From Desulforegulaceae bacterium (GTDB lineage Bacteria; Desulfobacterota; Desulfobacteria; Desulfobacterales; JACKCP01): 64,000 nt of DNA. The notes under the pieces were generated by a model. It was not told where the DNA came from. It did no database searches and worked only from the letters and a program-made list of their open reading frames with translations. The stretch lies in the NCBI GenBank assembly GCA_034006035.1, contig JAVETN010000002.1:186001-250000 (forward strand), read 5' to 3'. Made by a program: the position numbers and the translations under genes. How positions within the stretch are numbered: position 1 is the stretch's first letter; every line of letters starts with the position of its first letter. Below are positions 34,346 to 43,480 of the stretch, one piece after another.

Positions 34346-35626
34346 ATGAGAATTTTTGAAACCTTAGAATCAAGGGTAAGAGGCTATATAAGATCTTTTC
34401 CCGTGGTGTTTGAATCATCTAAAGGTGCAATTTTAAAAGATGAAATGGGAAAGGAATATATTGATTTCTTTGCAGGTGCAGGAACCCTTAACTATGGACA
34501 CAATAACGATCATGTAATTAAAGCCATGATCGAATACCTGGAAAAAGACGGGGTTCTTCACGGCCTTGATATGGCTACAACAGCAAAGAAAAAATTCCTT
34601 GAAAAGTTTAAATCAACAATTCTTGAACCAAGAAATATGGACTATAAAATTCAGTTTACAGGTCCAACAGGCACAAACGCAGTTGAAAGTGCACTTAAAC
34701 TTGCAAGAACAATCAAAGGCAGATCAAATATTGTGGCATTTACCAATGCCTTTCATGGACTTAGCATGGGTTCTCTTGCTGTAACAGGAAATGAATTTTA
34801 CCGTGATGAAGCCCATATAAGCCGTTCAAATGTTTCATTCATGCCTTTTGACAGCTATCTTGGTACCGATTTCAATACCTTGGATTATTTTAGAAAAGCA
34901 CTTACAGATAAAAGTAGCGGACTGGATCTTCCAGCTGCTGTTATCCTTGAAACCATCCAGGCAGAAGGTGGTATTAATATTGCCAGCCCAGAATGGCTAA
35001 GTGAACTTTCAGATATTTGCCGGGAGTTTGAAATCCTTCTTATTGTTGATGATATCCAGGTTGGAAACGGCAGAAGCGGTGATTTTTTCAGCTTTGAAGA
35101 ATCAGGAATCAAACCTGATATAATAACACTTTCCAAGGCAATAGGAGGAGGACTTCCCCTTGCAATGGTTCTTATGCGTCCAGATCTTGACCAATGGAAG
35201 CCTGGAGAGCACACAGGAACATTTAGAGGGAACAACCTTGCCTTTATAGCTTCAGCCCAATGCCTTGACTATTGGGACACCAATGACTTAAGCGAATCTG
35301 TAAAGTACAAATCAAAAATAATGAAAGAAGAACTTGAAAGAGTTGCAGAAAAATTCCCTGAGCTTGAAGCAAAAGTCAGGGGAAGGGGAATGATCTACGG
35401 ACTGGAAATACCTGAGCTTAATCTTGGAACTGAAATTTCAAAAAAATGCTTTGAAAACGGTCTTATAATTGAGCTTGCAGGAGGTGAAGATCAGGTTTTA
35501 AAACTTCTTCCCCCTCTTATTATTGATGAAGCTCTTTTAAAAGAGGGAATTTCAATAATTGAAAGCTCAATTGAAAAAATTTTAAATGAAAAACTTGAAA
35601 AAGCATCTGGAGAATTCACCCTATGA
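34346..35626 (+). CDS. ectB: Diaminobutyrate--2-oxoglutarate aminotransferase
   Basis: This 426-residue class III PLP-dependent aminotransferase converts aspartate semialdehyde to 2,4-diaminobutyrate, the first step of ectoine synthesis. Signatures are FFAGAGTLNYGHNN (~42-55), FTGPTGTNAVESALKLARTI (~109-128), LLIVDDIQVGNGRSGDFFSF (~230-249) and the PLP lysine in TLSKAIGGGLPLAM (~260-273). Length matches EctB. It has its own GGAG site and overlaps the start of ectC by four bases. Confidence 0.95.
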   Translation: MRIFETLESRVRGYIRSFPVVFESSKGAILKDEMGKEYIDFFAGAGTLNYGHNNDHVIKAMIEYLEKDGVLHGLDMATTAKKKFLEKFKSTILEPRNMDYKIQFTGPTGTNAVESALKLARTIKGRSNIVAFTNAFHGLSMGSLAVTGNEFYRDEAHISRSNVSFMPFDSYLGTDFNTLDYFRKALTDKSSGLDLPAAVILETIQAEGGINIASPEWLSELSDICREFEILLIVDDIQVGNGRSGDFFSFEESGIKPDIITLSKAIGGGLPLAMVLMRPDLDQWKPGEHTGTFRGNNLAFIASAQCLDYWDTNDLSESVKYKSKIMKEELERVAEKFPELEAKVRGRGMIYGLEIPELNLGTEISKKCFENGLIIELAGGEDQVLKLLPPLIIDEALLKEGISIIESSIEKILNEKLEKASGEFTL

Positions 35627-36018
35627 TAGTAAGAACTCTTAAGGAAATTGTTGGAACAAAAAGAGATAAAAAAGCCAAAAACGGAAATTGGGTAAGCAGG
35701 AGATTTCTTTTAAAGGACGATGGAATGGGTTTTTCATTCCATGAAACAATAATTTTTGCCGGAACAGAAACTCTTATCTGGTATAAACATCACCTTGAAG
35801 CTGTTTACTGCGTTGGAGGAAAAGGTGAACTTGAACGCCTTGACACCAATGAAATTATAAAAATTGAAGACGGAACAATGTATGCTCTCAATGGCCATGA
35901 AAAACATCTTTTAAGAGCTTCGGAAGATTTAAGACTGATCTGCGTTTTTAATCCGCCTTTAACAGGCAGTGAAGATCACAATAGTGAAGGGGTTTATCCT
36001 CCTCCAAATCCTGACTAG
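35623..36018 (+). CDS. ectC: L-ectoine synthase
   Basis: This 131-residue cupin enzyme closes N-gamma-acetyl-diaminobutyrate to ectoine. The N-terminus MIVRTLKEIVGTKRD is family-typical. FHETIIFAGTETLIWYKHHL and EAVYCVGGKGELE (~44-76) hold the metal and substrate residues, and LNGHEKHLLRA is a further cupin motif. The start overlaps the ectB stop (ATGA). No ectD hydroxylase or ask_ect follows; a terminator closes the operon, so the product is ectoine rather than hydroxyectoine as far as this locus shows. Confidence 0.95.
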   Translation: MIVRTLKEIVGTKRDKKAKNGNWVSRRFLLKDDGMGFSFHETIIFAGTETLIWYKHHLEAVYCVGGKGELERLDTNEIIKIEDGTMYALNGHEKHLLRASEDLRLICVFNPPLTGSEDHNSEGVYPPPNPD

Positions 36019-36026
36019 TCCAAATT

Positions 36027-36061
36027 AAAAAGCCGGAAAAAACTTAATTTCCGGCTTTTTA
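36027..36061 (+). terminator. ectC: Rho-independent terminator after ectC
   Basis: AAAAAGCCGGAAA (36027-36039) pairs with TTTCCGGCTTTTT (36048-36060). It is strong, and T-rich on both strands. Confidence 0.9.
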
Positions 36062-36180
36062 TACTCTTTTGCCTTTTCAATTATACCAGCCTTTTTTCTT
36101 CACCCACAAATTCTGGAGTTCCAAATTTTGATCAGGATAAACTTCAGCTCCCCTTATCTAAGGGAAAGTTACAAGTCTGG

Positions 36181-36648
36181 TCAGGCTGGATTTGAATATT
36201 TATTGTTGATTTTTTCAATCCACCTCAAAACCTGTTTTTCGTTTTTCAAAGACATGGGTTTAAAACCGGAGAAGCTGCGGTATTTATCTTTTTTTGTTAT
36301 AAGGATATCTCCTGGAAGATACTTTTTCCCTGAGATCTCAAATCCTGGCAGGGGATCAACAACAAACCCGTCATATTCTAGCCATGAATGAAAAATTGAT
36401 TCTTTTTCTGAAATTTTTTTAATTCCCCTTGCCCATAGCCAGCCTTTTGACATTTCATGTTTTCTCAGCTCAAGAAAAAGAAAAAGACAAACAGTCTGGG
36501 AATCACCCTCTTTGATTTGCTCTTCCCCTGAAGAAAACCCATTGATCTTTGAAAAAGTAAGTTCAAAGCCGTCTTTTAAAGCAAGCTCTTCAATAACTTT
36601 TTTTGCCAAAGGTTCCGATTTTGTATAAATTGTTTTTATATTTACCAT
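36181..36648 (-). CDS. Hypothetical protein with FHSWLEYDGFVVDP motif
   Basis: This 155-residue soluble protein has no signal peptide or membrane segment. The stretch HEMSKGWLWARGIKKISE and then IFHSWLEYDGFVVDP (~86-100) resembles the His-containing, Asp-containing core of transglutaminase-like or papain-like folds, where a His lies before a V-V/I-D-P turn. Single Cys at ~54 (TVCLFLFLEL) could be the partner nucleophile. I do not recognise the family. It starts at ATG 36648 and stands alone between ectC (convergent) and the radical-SAM gene. The ~190 bases upstream contain nothing I can name. Confidence 0.55.
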   Translation of the reverse strand: MVNIKTIYTKSEPLAKKVIEELALKDGFELTFSKINGFSSGEEQIKEGDSQTVCLFLFLELRKHEMSKGWLWARGIKKISEKESIFHSWLEYDGFVVDPLPGFEISGKKYLPGDILITKKDKYRSFSGFKPMSLKNEKQVLRWIEKINNKYSNPA

Positions 36649-36840
36649 TTTAACAAGCCCTTGTTTAAACTTTTCCTGGATTGAATATTTTATATTTTAC
36701 TCAAAAACCAGATTTGTTATTTTAACGCTTTATCATTAATATCATTTCCTATAAATTTTCTTAAGGAACAGATTCTATTAAATTATATGGATAAGCTGAA
36801 TTTTAAAGACCTTTAGTTTAACTATAAAAAACACCTGGAT

Positions 36841-38718
36841 TTAAAAAACTGAGTCATAAAAAAACATATTGTAAGTATCAGCCATGGCAAGTTTTATCCA
36901 CCGTTTCTGATGTTTTAAATCAGAAAAAGTAATATGCAGCAAATCATCTGCCTTATCTGCAATTTCATCCTGCCATTTTTCTATTTCCAACTCACTGAAA
37001 TTTGAATCAAGAAGAATTCCGTCATAATCATCCATTGACTCAAGGTATTCAATTTCTGGCAAAACATTTCTTTTCCATATAAAAACCTCCCTTTCCATTT
37101 CCCCCCGGAAATCAAAGTAGTTTTCAGATGTTGCAATGGTAAATAAAACCGCCCTGTTTCCTTGATCCGGGTAAAGAAATCTTAAATCACCATCAAGGAA
37201 ATGAGGCCTTTCAAGCCTGGTCCTTGATAAAATTTCTTTTTTACAGGGTTTAAATTCCGGCTCAATAAAAACAACTTCAAATGGGATAAAAGGATTTTTT
37301 AAAGAAAGGATTTCAATTGTTTTTAAAATATAATCTTTATCTTTTATTTTTTTGCCAAAAATTATCTGATAAGGAGAAGCCATCTTTTCTGAAATCTTTC
37401 CAATTTCACTTAAATCCCTTTTTTCAAAAATAATAAGTTTGGAAATATAATCAAAAGATCCAAGTTTTACTTTTATATCTTTTCCAGATTCAGATTTATG
37501 GGAAAGCTCAATTTCAGGCATGGGAAAAAATGAAATCCCAAGCATTTGTTCAGCATATTCAAAAGATTTTAAAATATCTTCTTCGCTAAACCCGGGAGAT
37601 GAAATTATATTGTAAGGCGGCTCAGGATTAAATTTAAGCCCAAGCTTTTGATGATTAAGCCTGAAATCTGTTCCAGGAATTACACTCAAAGGAAAAAACT
37701 GAACATCTTCTTCCAGGTTGTTTTCTAAAATAAAGTCTATGGATTTTTTTATCCCCAAGGGGTCATCTCCTGGAAGACCAGTGATAAGATCAACACAAGG
37801 GCTTATCCCCCGCTTTTTTAAAATATTTACCCCTTTAATAAACTTTGAAAGATCTGTGGGTCTTTTCATAATAGAAAGGGCTGATGAATTTACAGATTGA
37901 AGGCCTATTTCAAAGCTTTTAAAATTAGATTCAAAAAACAAGTCCCCAAGTTTAGGTGTAATGGATTCAGCTCTTATCTCGCTGTGAAATCCTGTTTTTT
38001 TATCCTTATTTATTAAAGAGAGATCTTTTAAAAAACCTTCGAGATCAGGCCTTGTGTTTAAAGAAGGGTCAAGAAAATAAACTTCTGAAATTTTTTCTGA
38101 AATAGCATATTCAACTGCTTCATAAACTCTTGGTGCAGGTCTTACACAAACTTTGCTTCTTGATTTATTGTAATAACAATATCCGCAGGAATAAGGACAG
38201 CCTCTTTGGGTTTCAACAAGGATTGAATCCTGGATATGGGGCTCAAGCATTCCTTGTACATAAGGGCTTGAAAGATTTTTAAAAATAAAGCAATTGTCTT
38301 TGTCTTCTTTAGTAAAAACCTGGGGACAAATAATTTTTTTAAAAAAAGACTCTCCTTCGCCAAAAACCACAAAATCAGCACAACTATCCAAAACAAGCCT
38401 GTTGTCAGGGCAGGCTTCGGGTCCCCCAAAACCAATTCTTATATTGTGTTTCTTAAGTTTCTCTGCTATATAAATACTTCTTTTTACATTCCAACAAAAC
38501 AATGTAAAGCATACTATATCAGGTCTTTTGTACAAAATGAGTTCTATAAGAGCAAAATCTCCTAAGTAAGATCCAATACTTTCAGGAACAATTTCTACCT
38601 GTTCATCATAGGGTTTGGGAATTGCAAGCTTCAGACAAGCACCACCAAGAGGAACATTGCCTGTTTTAAGTCCTGAATTTAATCTTGGGATGGGAAGCTG
38701 AATAAGGAGCGTTTTCAT
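36841..38718 (-). CDS. B12-binding radical SAM protein
   Basis: The protein is about 625 residues from ATG 38718; an in-frame TTG at 38730 would add four residues and neither has a clear ribosome binding site. The N-terminal ~130 residues look like a cobalamin-binding Rossmann domain (MKTLLIQLPIP, IGFGGPEACPDNRLVL, FVVFGEGESFF). The radical SAM cluster motif CPYSCGYCYY (~178-187) is CxxxCxxC, followed by EVYFLDPSLNTR and EIGLQSVNSSALSIMKR. The C-terminal ~230 residues include sequences typical of B12-radical-SAM subfamilies (ERPHFLDGD, YFDFRGEMER). The reaction is unknown; such enzymes often methylate or rearrange unactivated carbons. Confidence 0.85.
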   Translation of the reverse strand: MKTLLIQLPIPRLNSGLKTGNVPLGGACLKLAIPKPYDEQVEIVPESIGSYLGDFALIELILYKRPDIVCFTLFCWNVKRSIYIAEKLKKHNIRIGFGGPEACPDNRLVLDSCADFVVFGEGESFFKKIICPQVFTKEDKDNCFIFKNLSSPYVQGMLEPHIQDSILVETQRGCPYSCGYCYYNKSRSKVCVRPAPRVYEAVEYAISEKISEVYFLDPSLNTRPDLEGFLKDLSLINKDKKTGFHSEIRAESITPKLGDLFFESNFKSFEIGLQSVNSSALSIMKRPTDLSKFIKGVNILKKRGISPCVDLITGLPGDDPLGIKKSIDFILENNLEEDVQFFPLSVIPGTDFRLNHQKLGLKFNPEPPYNIISSPGFSEEDILKSFEYAEQMLGISFFPMPEIELSHKSESGKDIKVKLGSFDYISKLIIFEKRDLSEIGKISEKMASPYQIIFGKKIKDKDYILKTIEILSLKNPFIPFEVVFIEPEFKPCKKEILSRTRLERPHFLDGDLRFLYPDQGNRAVLFTIATSENYFDFRGEMEREVFIWKRNVLPEIEYLESMDDYDGILLDSNFSELEIEKWQDEIADKADDLLHITFSDLKHQKRWIKLAMADTYNMFFYDSVF

Positions 38719-38764
38719 TATAAACTGCAAAAAGGAAAATCCTTTTGCCCTTTGGAAGTGTTGG

Positions 38765-38840
38765 TGGTAGGCACGTCCGGGATTGAACCGGAGACTTCTA
38801 CCGTGTCGGGGTAGTGCTCTGCCAGCTGAGCTACGTGCCT
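38765..38840 (-). tRNA. tRNA-Val (anticodon GAC)
   Basis: On the minus strand, acceptor AGGCACG pairs with CGTGCCT, the D-arm is AGCTCAGCTGGCAGAGC, and the anticodon arm is CTACC-CCGACAC-GGTAG with GAC. The T-arm is CCGGTTCAATCCCGG and CCA is encoded. It lies between the radical-SAM gene and the nqr operon. Confidence 0.94.
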
Positions 38841-38983
38841 TTAGGTTGTAAAAATTTCTTATATGACTTTGAACTCTTTTATGTCAAGGAAAAACTGATA
38901 AATCAACTTGTAATATAAATTTTAATATGATAATTTTTCCTTTATTTTTTAACTAACCCAAACTTTATGAGCTTGGTAAACAA

Positions 38984-40330
38984 ATGAAAAAAATTCGGAT
39001 AAACAAAGGATTTAACCATCCTCTCTCGGAAATTAAAATTACTGCAAATTTTGAATCAGACTTGCCTTTACCTGAAAAAATAGCAGTGCTTCCTTTTGTT
39101 TTTAAAGGAATAAGGTCAAGGCTTTTAGTCGATAAAAATGATTATGTAAAAACAGGTACCCCTCTATTTACAGCCAAAAGAGACCCTGAACTTGTTTTTC
39201 TTTCTCCAGGCTGCGGTAAAATAACTGAAATTGAAATCGGGGCAAAAAGAATAATCCAAAAAATTGAAATCTCTCTTGATGAAACTGAAGACTATGAAGA
39301 ACTCCAGACTGTTACTGAAAGCAATTTAAGAAGCCTTTCAGCCAATGAACTGACTGAGATTCTACTAAAAGACGGACTTTGGCCTTATCTTAGATCTTTG
39401 CCTTTCAATACAATTCCTATGCCCGATGAAAAGCCCGATATTATACTTGTAAAACTATCGGACAACGTACCTTTTTATCCGCTTCCTGAGACCTGGCTGA
39501 AGCACAGGTTAAAAGCTTTTAATCATGGAATTTCTGTTTTAAAGAAATTGGCTGATAAAGTAATTGTTTATGCAGATAAAAACAATCACAGTATAGGTGA
39601 ATGCGCCTCATCAATAAACTATCTTGTTGAAGGCAAATATCCTGCTTTTGATCCCGGGGTGATTTTCTACCACTTAAAAAACAAACCTGAACTTAATGCC
39701 TGGTATATTGACGGACAGGCACTTATAAATATTGGAGAAACCCTCTCCCAGGGAAGATATTTTACAGACAAGACATTTATTGTATATCCAGGCGACTCCA
39801 AAAAACCCTATCATGTCAAATCAAGAATAGGAGCACCTATATCTTCTCTTGTAAAAAACATTGAAGAAATAAGTGGAAACCAAAGGTTTATTTCAGGGGA
39901 TATCTTCAGGGGAACCAAGTCTTCTAAAAACGGATATTCAGGATTTTATGAGCCTTCAATTACAATAATTCCTGAAGGAGATGAAAAAGAATTCCTTGGT
40001 TTTTTAAAACCAGGCAGAAACAAGGAAAGTTATTCAAAAACATTTTTATCTTCTATTCTGCCCTCAGGTTTATCAACAAACTGCAATCTCCATGGTGAAA
40101 AAAGAGCTTGCATAAACTGCTCATACTGCGAACAAGTGTGTCCTTTAGATATTCTTCCACAGTTTACCATGAAAGCTCTTTACGGTGATGACCTGGATTC
40201 CGCATTGGCACATGGACTCCTTGACTGCACAGAATGTTCACTTTGTTCATATGTGTGTCCTTCAAAGATTCCTCTTTCCCAGGTTTTCAAAGAGGCAAAG
40301 GATAATTATCTAAAAGAGAAAAAGGCATAA
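38984..40330 (+). CDS. nqrA: Na+-NQR subunit A carrying two RnfC-like 4Fe-4S motifs
   Basis: This 448-residue protein is the first gene of the Na+-translocating NADH:quinone reductase operon. NqrA features include the N-terminal KGFNHPLSE, the biotinyl-like VFLSPGCGKITEIEIGAKR (~69-87), LLKDGLWPYLRSLPF (~127-141) and SRIGAPISSLV (~283-293). Unusually, the C-terminus has two complete cluster motifs, C376-x2-C379-x2-C382-x3-C386-P and C415-x2-C418-x2-C421-x3-C425-P, as in RnfC. Classical Vibrio NqrA lacks working clusters. The quinone-binding role is known for NqrA; cluster binding here is predicted from sequence. nqrB starts seven bases downstream. The ribosome binding site is weak. Confidence 0.88.
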   Translation: MKKIRINKGFNHPLSEIKITANFESDLPLPEKIAVLPFVFKGIRSRLLVDKNDYVKTGTPLFTAKRDPELVFLSPGCGKITEIEIGAKRIIQKIEISLDETEDYEELQTVTESNLRSLSANELTEILLKDGLWPYLRSLPFNTIPMPDEKPDIILVKLSDNVPFYPLPETWLKHRLKAFNHGISVLKKLADKVIVYADKNNHSIGECASSINYLVEGKYPAFDPGVIFYHLKNKPELNAWYIDGQALINIGETLSQGRYFTDKTFIVYPGDSKKPYHVKSRIGAPISSLVKNIEEISGNQRFISGDIFRGTKSSKNGYSGFYEPSITIIPEGDEKEFLGFLKPGRNKESYSKTFLSSILPSGLSTNCNLHGEKRACINCSYCEQVCPLDILPQFTMKALYGDDLDSALAHGLLDCTECSLCSYVCPSKIPLSQVFKEAKDNYLKEKKA

Positions 40331-40337
40331 AAGATTT

Positions 40338-41510
40338 ATGAAAAAGCTGATTAGAAATTTTTTTGACACCAATAGAAAACATTTTCAGGATGGAGGCAGA
40401 TTCAACAGATTTGAACCTGTTTTCGATGCTTTTGAAACAATTTTATTTGTTCCTGAAGAAACTACCTCGGGCAGCCCCCACGTAAAAGATTTTCTGGATC
40501 TCAAAAGATTTATGTCCATTGTTATCGTGGCTCTTATCCCGTGTACGGTTTTTGGAATATACAACAGCGGAAGTTATTCACTTCAAGCAAAAGGGGTTTC
40601 ACCAGAAATTTTTTCTTCTTTTATTGAAGGGCTTATACTTTTCCTGCCCCTTCTTGTTATTTCATACGGAGTGGGACTTTTCTGGGAAGGATTGTTTTCA
40701 GTTATAAGAAGGCACAAAGTAAGCGAAGGATTCCTTGTAACCGGACTTTTATATCCCCTTATTCTTCCTCCAACCATACCCTTATGGCAGGCAGCTGTGG
40801 GTATTTCCTTTGGAGTAATTATAGGAAAAGAAGTTTTTGGAGGAACAGGCCGAAATATCTTAAACCCTGCTCTTACAGCAAGGGCTTTTTTGTTCTTTGC
40901 TTATCCTGCAAGTTTATCCGGAGATACAGTCTGGATCAAAAACTTTTCACCTGATGCAGTTACAGGAGCAACACCTCTTGCTCTTTCAGCCTCAGCTGAA
41001 AGAGGAGCTGATTTGACAAACGTCCTTAATCAGAACGGATTTGATTTTTATAATCTTTTCATGGGATTCACTCCTGGTTCCATAGGAGAAACATCTGCTC
41101 TTCTTTGTCTTATCGGAGGAATTTTTCTTGTAATAACCGGAGTTGCAAGCTTCCAGACAATAATTGGAGGAATTGCCGGTGCAGTTTTAACAGCTTTGTT
41201 TTTAAATCTTTTTTCAGGTGTTTCAGACAATGCATATTTATCACTAAACCCACTTTATCATCTTGTAATGGGTGGATTTGCATTTGGAATTTTCTTTATG
41301 GCAACAGACCCTGTAACTTCTCCGGGAATCAAAGGAGCCAGGTGGGTTTACGGGTTTTTAATAGGAATGCTTACAATCCTGATAAGAGTATTCAACCCTG
41401 CATACCCTGAAGGAACAATGCTTGCAATTCTTTTCATGAACCTTTTTGCTCCGCTTCTGGATTATTATGCAATTAAATTCAGATTAAAAAAGAGGATACC
41501 CAATGTCTGA
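40338..41510 (+). CDS. nqrB: Na+-NQR subunit B
   Basis: This 390-residue membrane subunit carries riboflavin and a covalently bound FMN and forms much of the Na+ path. The N-terminal soluble part (FNRFEPVFDAFETILFVPEE) and SGSPHVKDFLDLKRFMSIVI are NqrB-specific. The FMN attachment motif is in DAVTGATPLALS (~205-216). About ten hydrophobic segments are visible. It overlaps nqrC by eight bases. Confidence 0.94.
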   Translation: MKKLIRNFFDTNRKHFQDGGRFNRFEPVFDAFETILFVPEETTSGSPHVKDFLDLKRFMSIVIVALIPCTVFGIYNSGSYSLQAKGVSPEIFSSFIEGLILFLPLLVISYGVGLFWEGLFSVIRRHKVSEGFLVTGLLYPLILPPTIPLWQAAVGISFGVIIGKEVFGGTGRNILNPALTARAFLFFAYPASLSGDTVWIKNFSPDAVTGATPLALSASAERGADLTNVLNQNGFDFYNLFMGFTPGSIGETSALLCLIGGIFLVITGVASFQTIIGGIAGAVLTALFLNLFSGVSDNAYLSLNPLYHLVMGGFAFGIFFMATDPVTSPGIKGARWVYGFLIGMLTILIRVFNPAYPEGTMLAILFMNLFAPLLDYYAIKFRLKKRIPNV

Positions 41511-42213
41511 TAATTTTAAATCTATTTTATTTACTATTGTTCTATGCACTGTAGCCAGCCTTTTGCTTACATTGGCAGCCTCAAGACTAAAGCCTCTTCA
41601 GGAAAAAAACGCCCTTGTAAACAAAGAAGCCAATATATTGATGGCCGCAGGATATATAGGCTCAGTTCAGCCTCCAGCAGAAAAAATAAGGGAAATTTTT
41701 AAAGAAAAAATTATCCCTGCCAACTCAAAAGAAAACCCAGATCTTGAACTTTATCTTACCTATGCCGATTCAGGTGAAATTTCAGGTTATATAGTACCTT
41801 TTGAATCAAGTGGACTCTGGGGAAGAATTTACGGCTATATTGCTTTAGAAAACGATGGAATAACCATTTCTGGTGTAAGTATTTATCAACACCAGGAAAC
41901 TCCCGGACTTGGAGCTGAAATTGATAAAAGACCGTTTTTAGACAATTATACAAACAAAAAAATAATAGATAAAAACAACAATTTCAAAGGAGTGATGGTT
42001 GCCAAAGGCAGAGTTGCAGACTCCATTTCAATTTCAGAAAGAGATCATTATGTTGACGGAATCAGCGGGGCAACTCTCACAGGTAGATTTCTAGGTGAGG
42101 GGATGATAGAAACCCTTGAAAAATACGAACCTATTTCAAAAAAATTTCGCAACAACAATATTGATTTCAACACCGACAATACAACAAAAAAACAATTAAA
42201 AGGTGAGCCATGA
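41503..42213 (+). CDS. nqrC: Na+-NQR subunit C
   Basis: This 236-residue protein has one N-terminal membrane helix ([20 protein letters not shown]) and a periplasmic FMN-binding domain. [12 protein letters not shown] (~125-136) is the conserved flavin-domain motif, and the FMN is linked to Thr in SGATLTGR (~187-194). [11 protein letters not shown] is also typical. The start overlaps the end of nqrB and the stop overlaps the start of nqrD. Confidence 0.94.
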   Translation: MSDNFKSILFTIVLCTVASLLLTLAASRLKPLQEKNALVNKEANILMAAGYIGSVQPPAEKIREIFKEKIIPANSKENPDLELYLTYADSGEISGYIVPFESSGLWGRIYGYIALENDGITISGVSIYQHQETPGLGAEIDKRPFLDNYTNKKIIDKNNNFKGVMVAKGRVADSISISERDHYVDGISGATLTGRFLGEGMIETLEKYEPISKKFRNNNIDFNTDNTTKKQLKGEP

Positions 42214-42830
42214 AACTTTTAAATAACCAATATATAAAAACCATGCTTGAGCCTATTATAGGCAACAACCCCATAAATGTTCAGATGCTTGGTATCTGTT
42301 CAGCTCTTGCAGTTACAGTTCAGCTCAAAACTGCCATTGTAATGGGTCTGGCACTTACCTTTGTTATTACCTTTTCCAACCTGGTTGTTTCTATTTTTAG
42401 AAAGCTGGTGCCTGATAGCATAAGAATTATATTTGAACTCTGTGTTATAGCTACACTTGTTATTCTTGCAGATGAATTTTTAAAAGCTTATCTTTTTGGA
42501 ATAAGCAAACAGCTTTCTGTTTTTGTAGGTCTTATCATAACCAATTGTCTTGTGATGGGAAGAGCCGAAACTTTTGCCCTTGGCAGCACTCCGGGTCTTT
42601 CTTTAATGGACGGATTTGGAAACGGACTTGGCTATTCCTTTGTTTTAATTTTTGTTGCTTTTGTAAGAGAACTTTTTGGCTCGGGCAGTCTTTTTGGATA
42701 TAAAGTTATTCCTGAATTTTTATACAACGCAGGATATACTGACATGGGATTTATGCTTCTTGCGCCGGCGGCTTTTATTATAATCGGGCTTCTTGTTTGG
42801 CTTCAAAACTCTCTTTTCAAATCCCAATAG
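42210..42830 (+). CDS. nqrD: Na+-NQR subunit D
   Basis: This 206-residue integral membrane subunit has six helices. It contains [17 protein letters not shown] and [17 protein letters not shown], each with the conserved Cys that in NqrDE coordinates an intramembrane iron-sulfur centre. The start overlaps nqrC by four bases; nqrE follows after 16 bases with a GGTGGAGG site. Confidence 0.95.
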   Translation: MKLLNNQYIKTMLEPIIGNNPINVQMLGICSALAVTVQLKTAIVMGLALTFVITFSNLVVSIFRKLVPDSIRIIFELCVIATLVILADEFLKAYLFGISKQLSVFVGLIITNCLVMGRAETFALGSTPGLSLMDGFGNGLGYSFVLIFVAFVRELFGSGSLFGYKVIPEFLYNAGYTDMGFMLLAPAAFIIIGLLVWLQNSLFKSQ

Positions 42831-42846
42831 TTGGTGGAGGACATAA

Positions 42847-43455
42847 ATGGAAAACCTATTAAGTCTTTTTGTAAACTCAGTTTTTGTAGGAAACATTCTT
42901 TTATCATATTTTTTGGGAATGTGTGCTTTTGTTGCGGTTTCCAATAATTATAAAACTGCAGTAGGCATTGGATTTGCCGTTATTTTTGTAAACTCTGTTA
43001 CAGCACCTGTAAACTGGCTTGTATTTCATTATCTTCTTGCCCCTGGAGCTTTGTCATGGGCAGGTTTGCCAAACATGGACCTGAGTTTTTTAAAATACAT
43101 TACTTTTATTGCCTCAATAGCTGCCATGGTACAAATTGTTGAAATGATAATAGACAGGTTCTCTCAACCTCTTTATACTGCACTTGGCGTATTTCTTCCG
43201 CTTATTGCAGTTAATTGTGCAATCCTTGGTGCCTCCCTTTTCATGGTTGAAAGGGAATACTCTCTTACTGAAACAATAGTTTTTGGATTTGGCTCTGGAT
43301 TTGGATGGTTTCTTGCCATGATAACTCTTGCTGCTATAAGAATTAAGCTTTTGTATGCTGATCCCCCTGAAGGACTCAAAGGTTACGGGTTGACCATGAT
43401 AGTAGCAGGTCTTATGTCAATGGGATTTATGATTTTTTCAGGGATTTCTCTTTAA
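42847..43455 (+). CDS. nqrE: Na+-NQR subunit E
   Basis: This 202-residue, six-helix protein is homologous to NqrD in inverted topology. [19 protein letters not shown] (~14-32) and [18 protein letters not shown] (~116-133) contain the two conserved Cys residues. It is distinguished from RnfA by the NqrE-type long loop ([18 protein letters not shown]) and by its operon. Confidence 0.95.
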   Translation: MENLLSLFVNSVFVGNILLSYFLGMCAFVAVSNNYKTAVGIGFAVIFVNSVTAPVNWLVFHYLLAPGALSWAGLPNMDLSFLKYITFIASIAAMVQIVEMIIDRFSQPLYTALGVFLPLIAVNCAILGASLFMVEREYSLTETIVFGFGSGFGWFLAMITLAAIRIKLLYADPPEGLKGYGLTMIVAGLMSMGFMIFSGISL

Positions 43456-43480
43456 ACAAAACTTATTAGGAGATTTTGAA

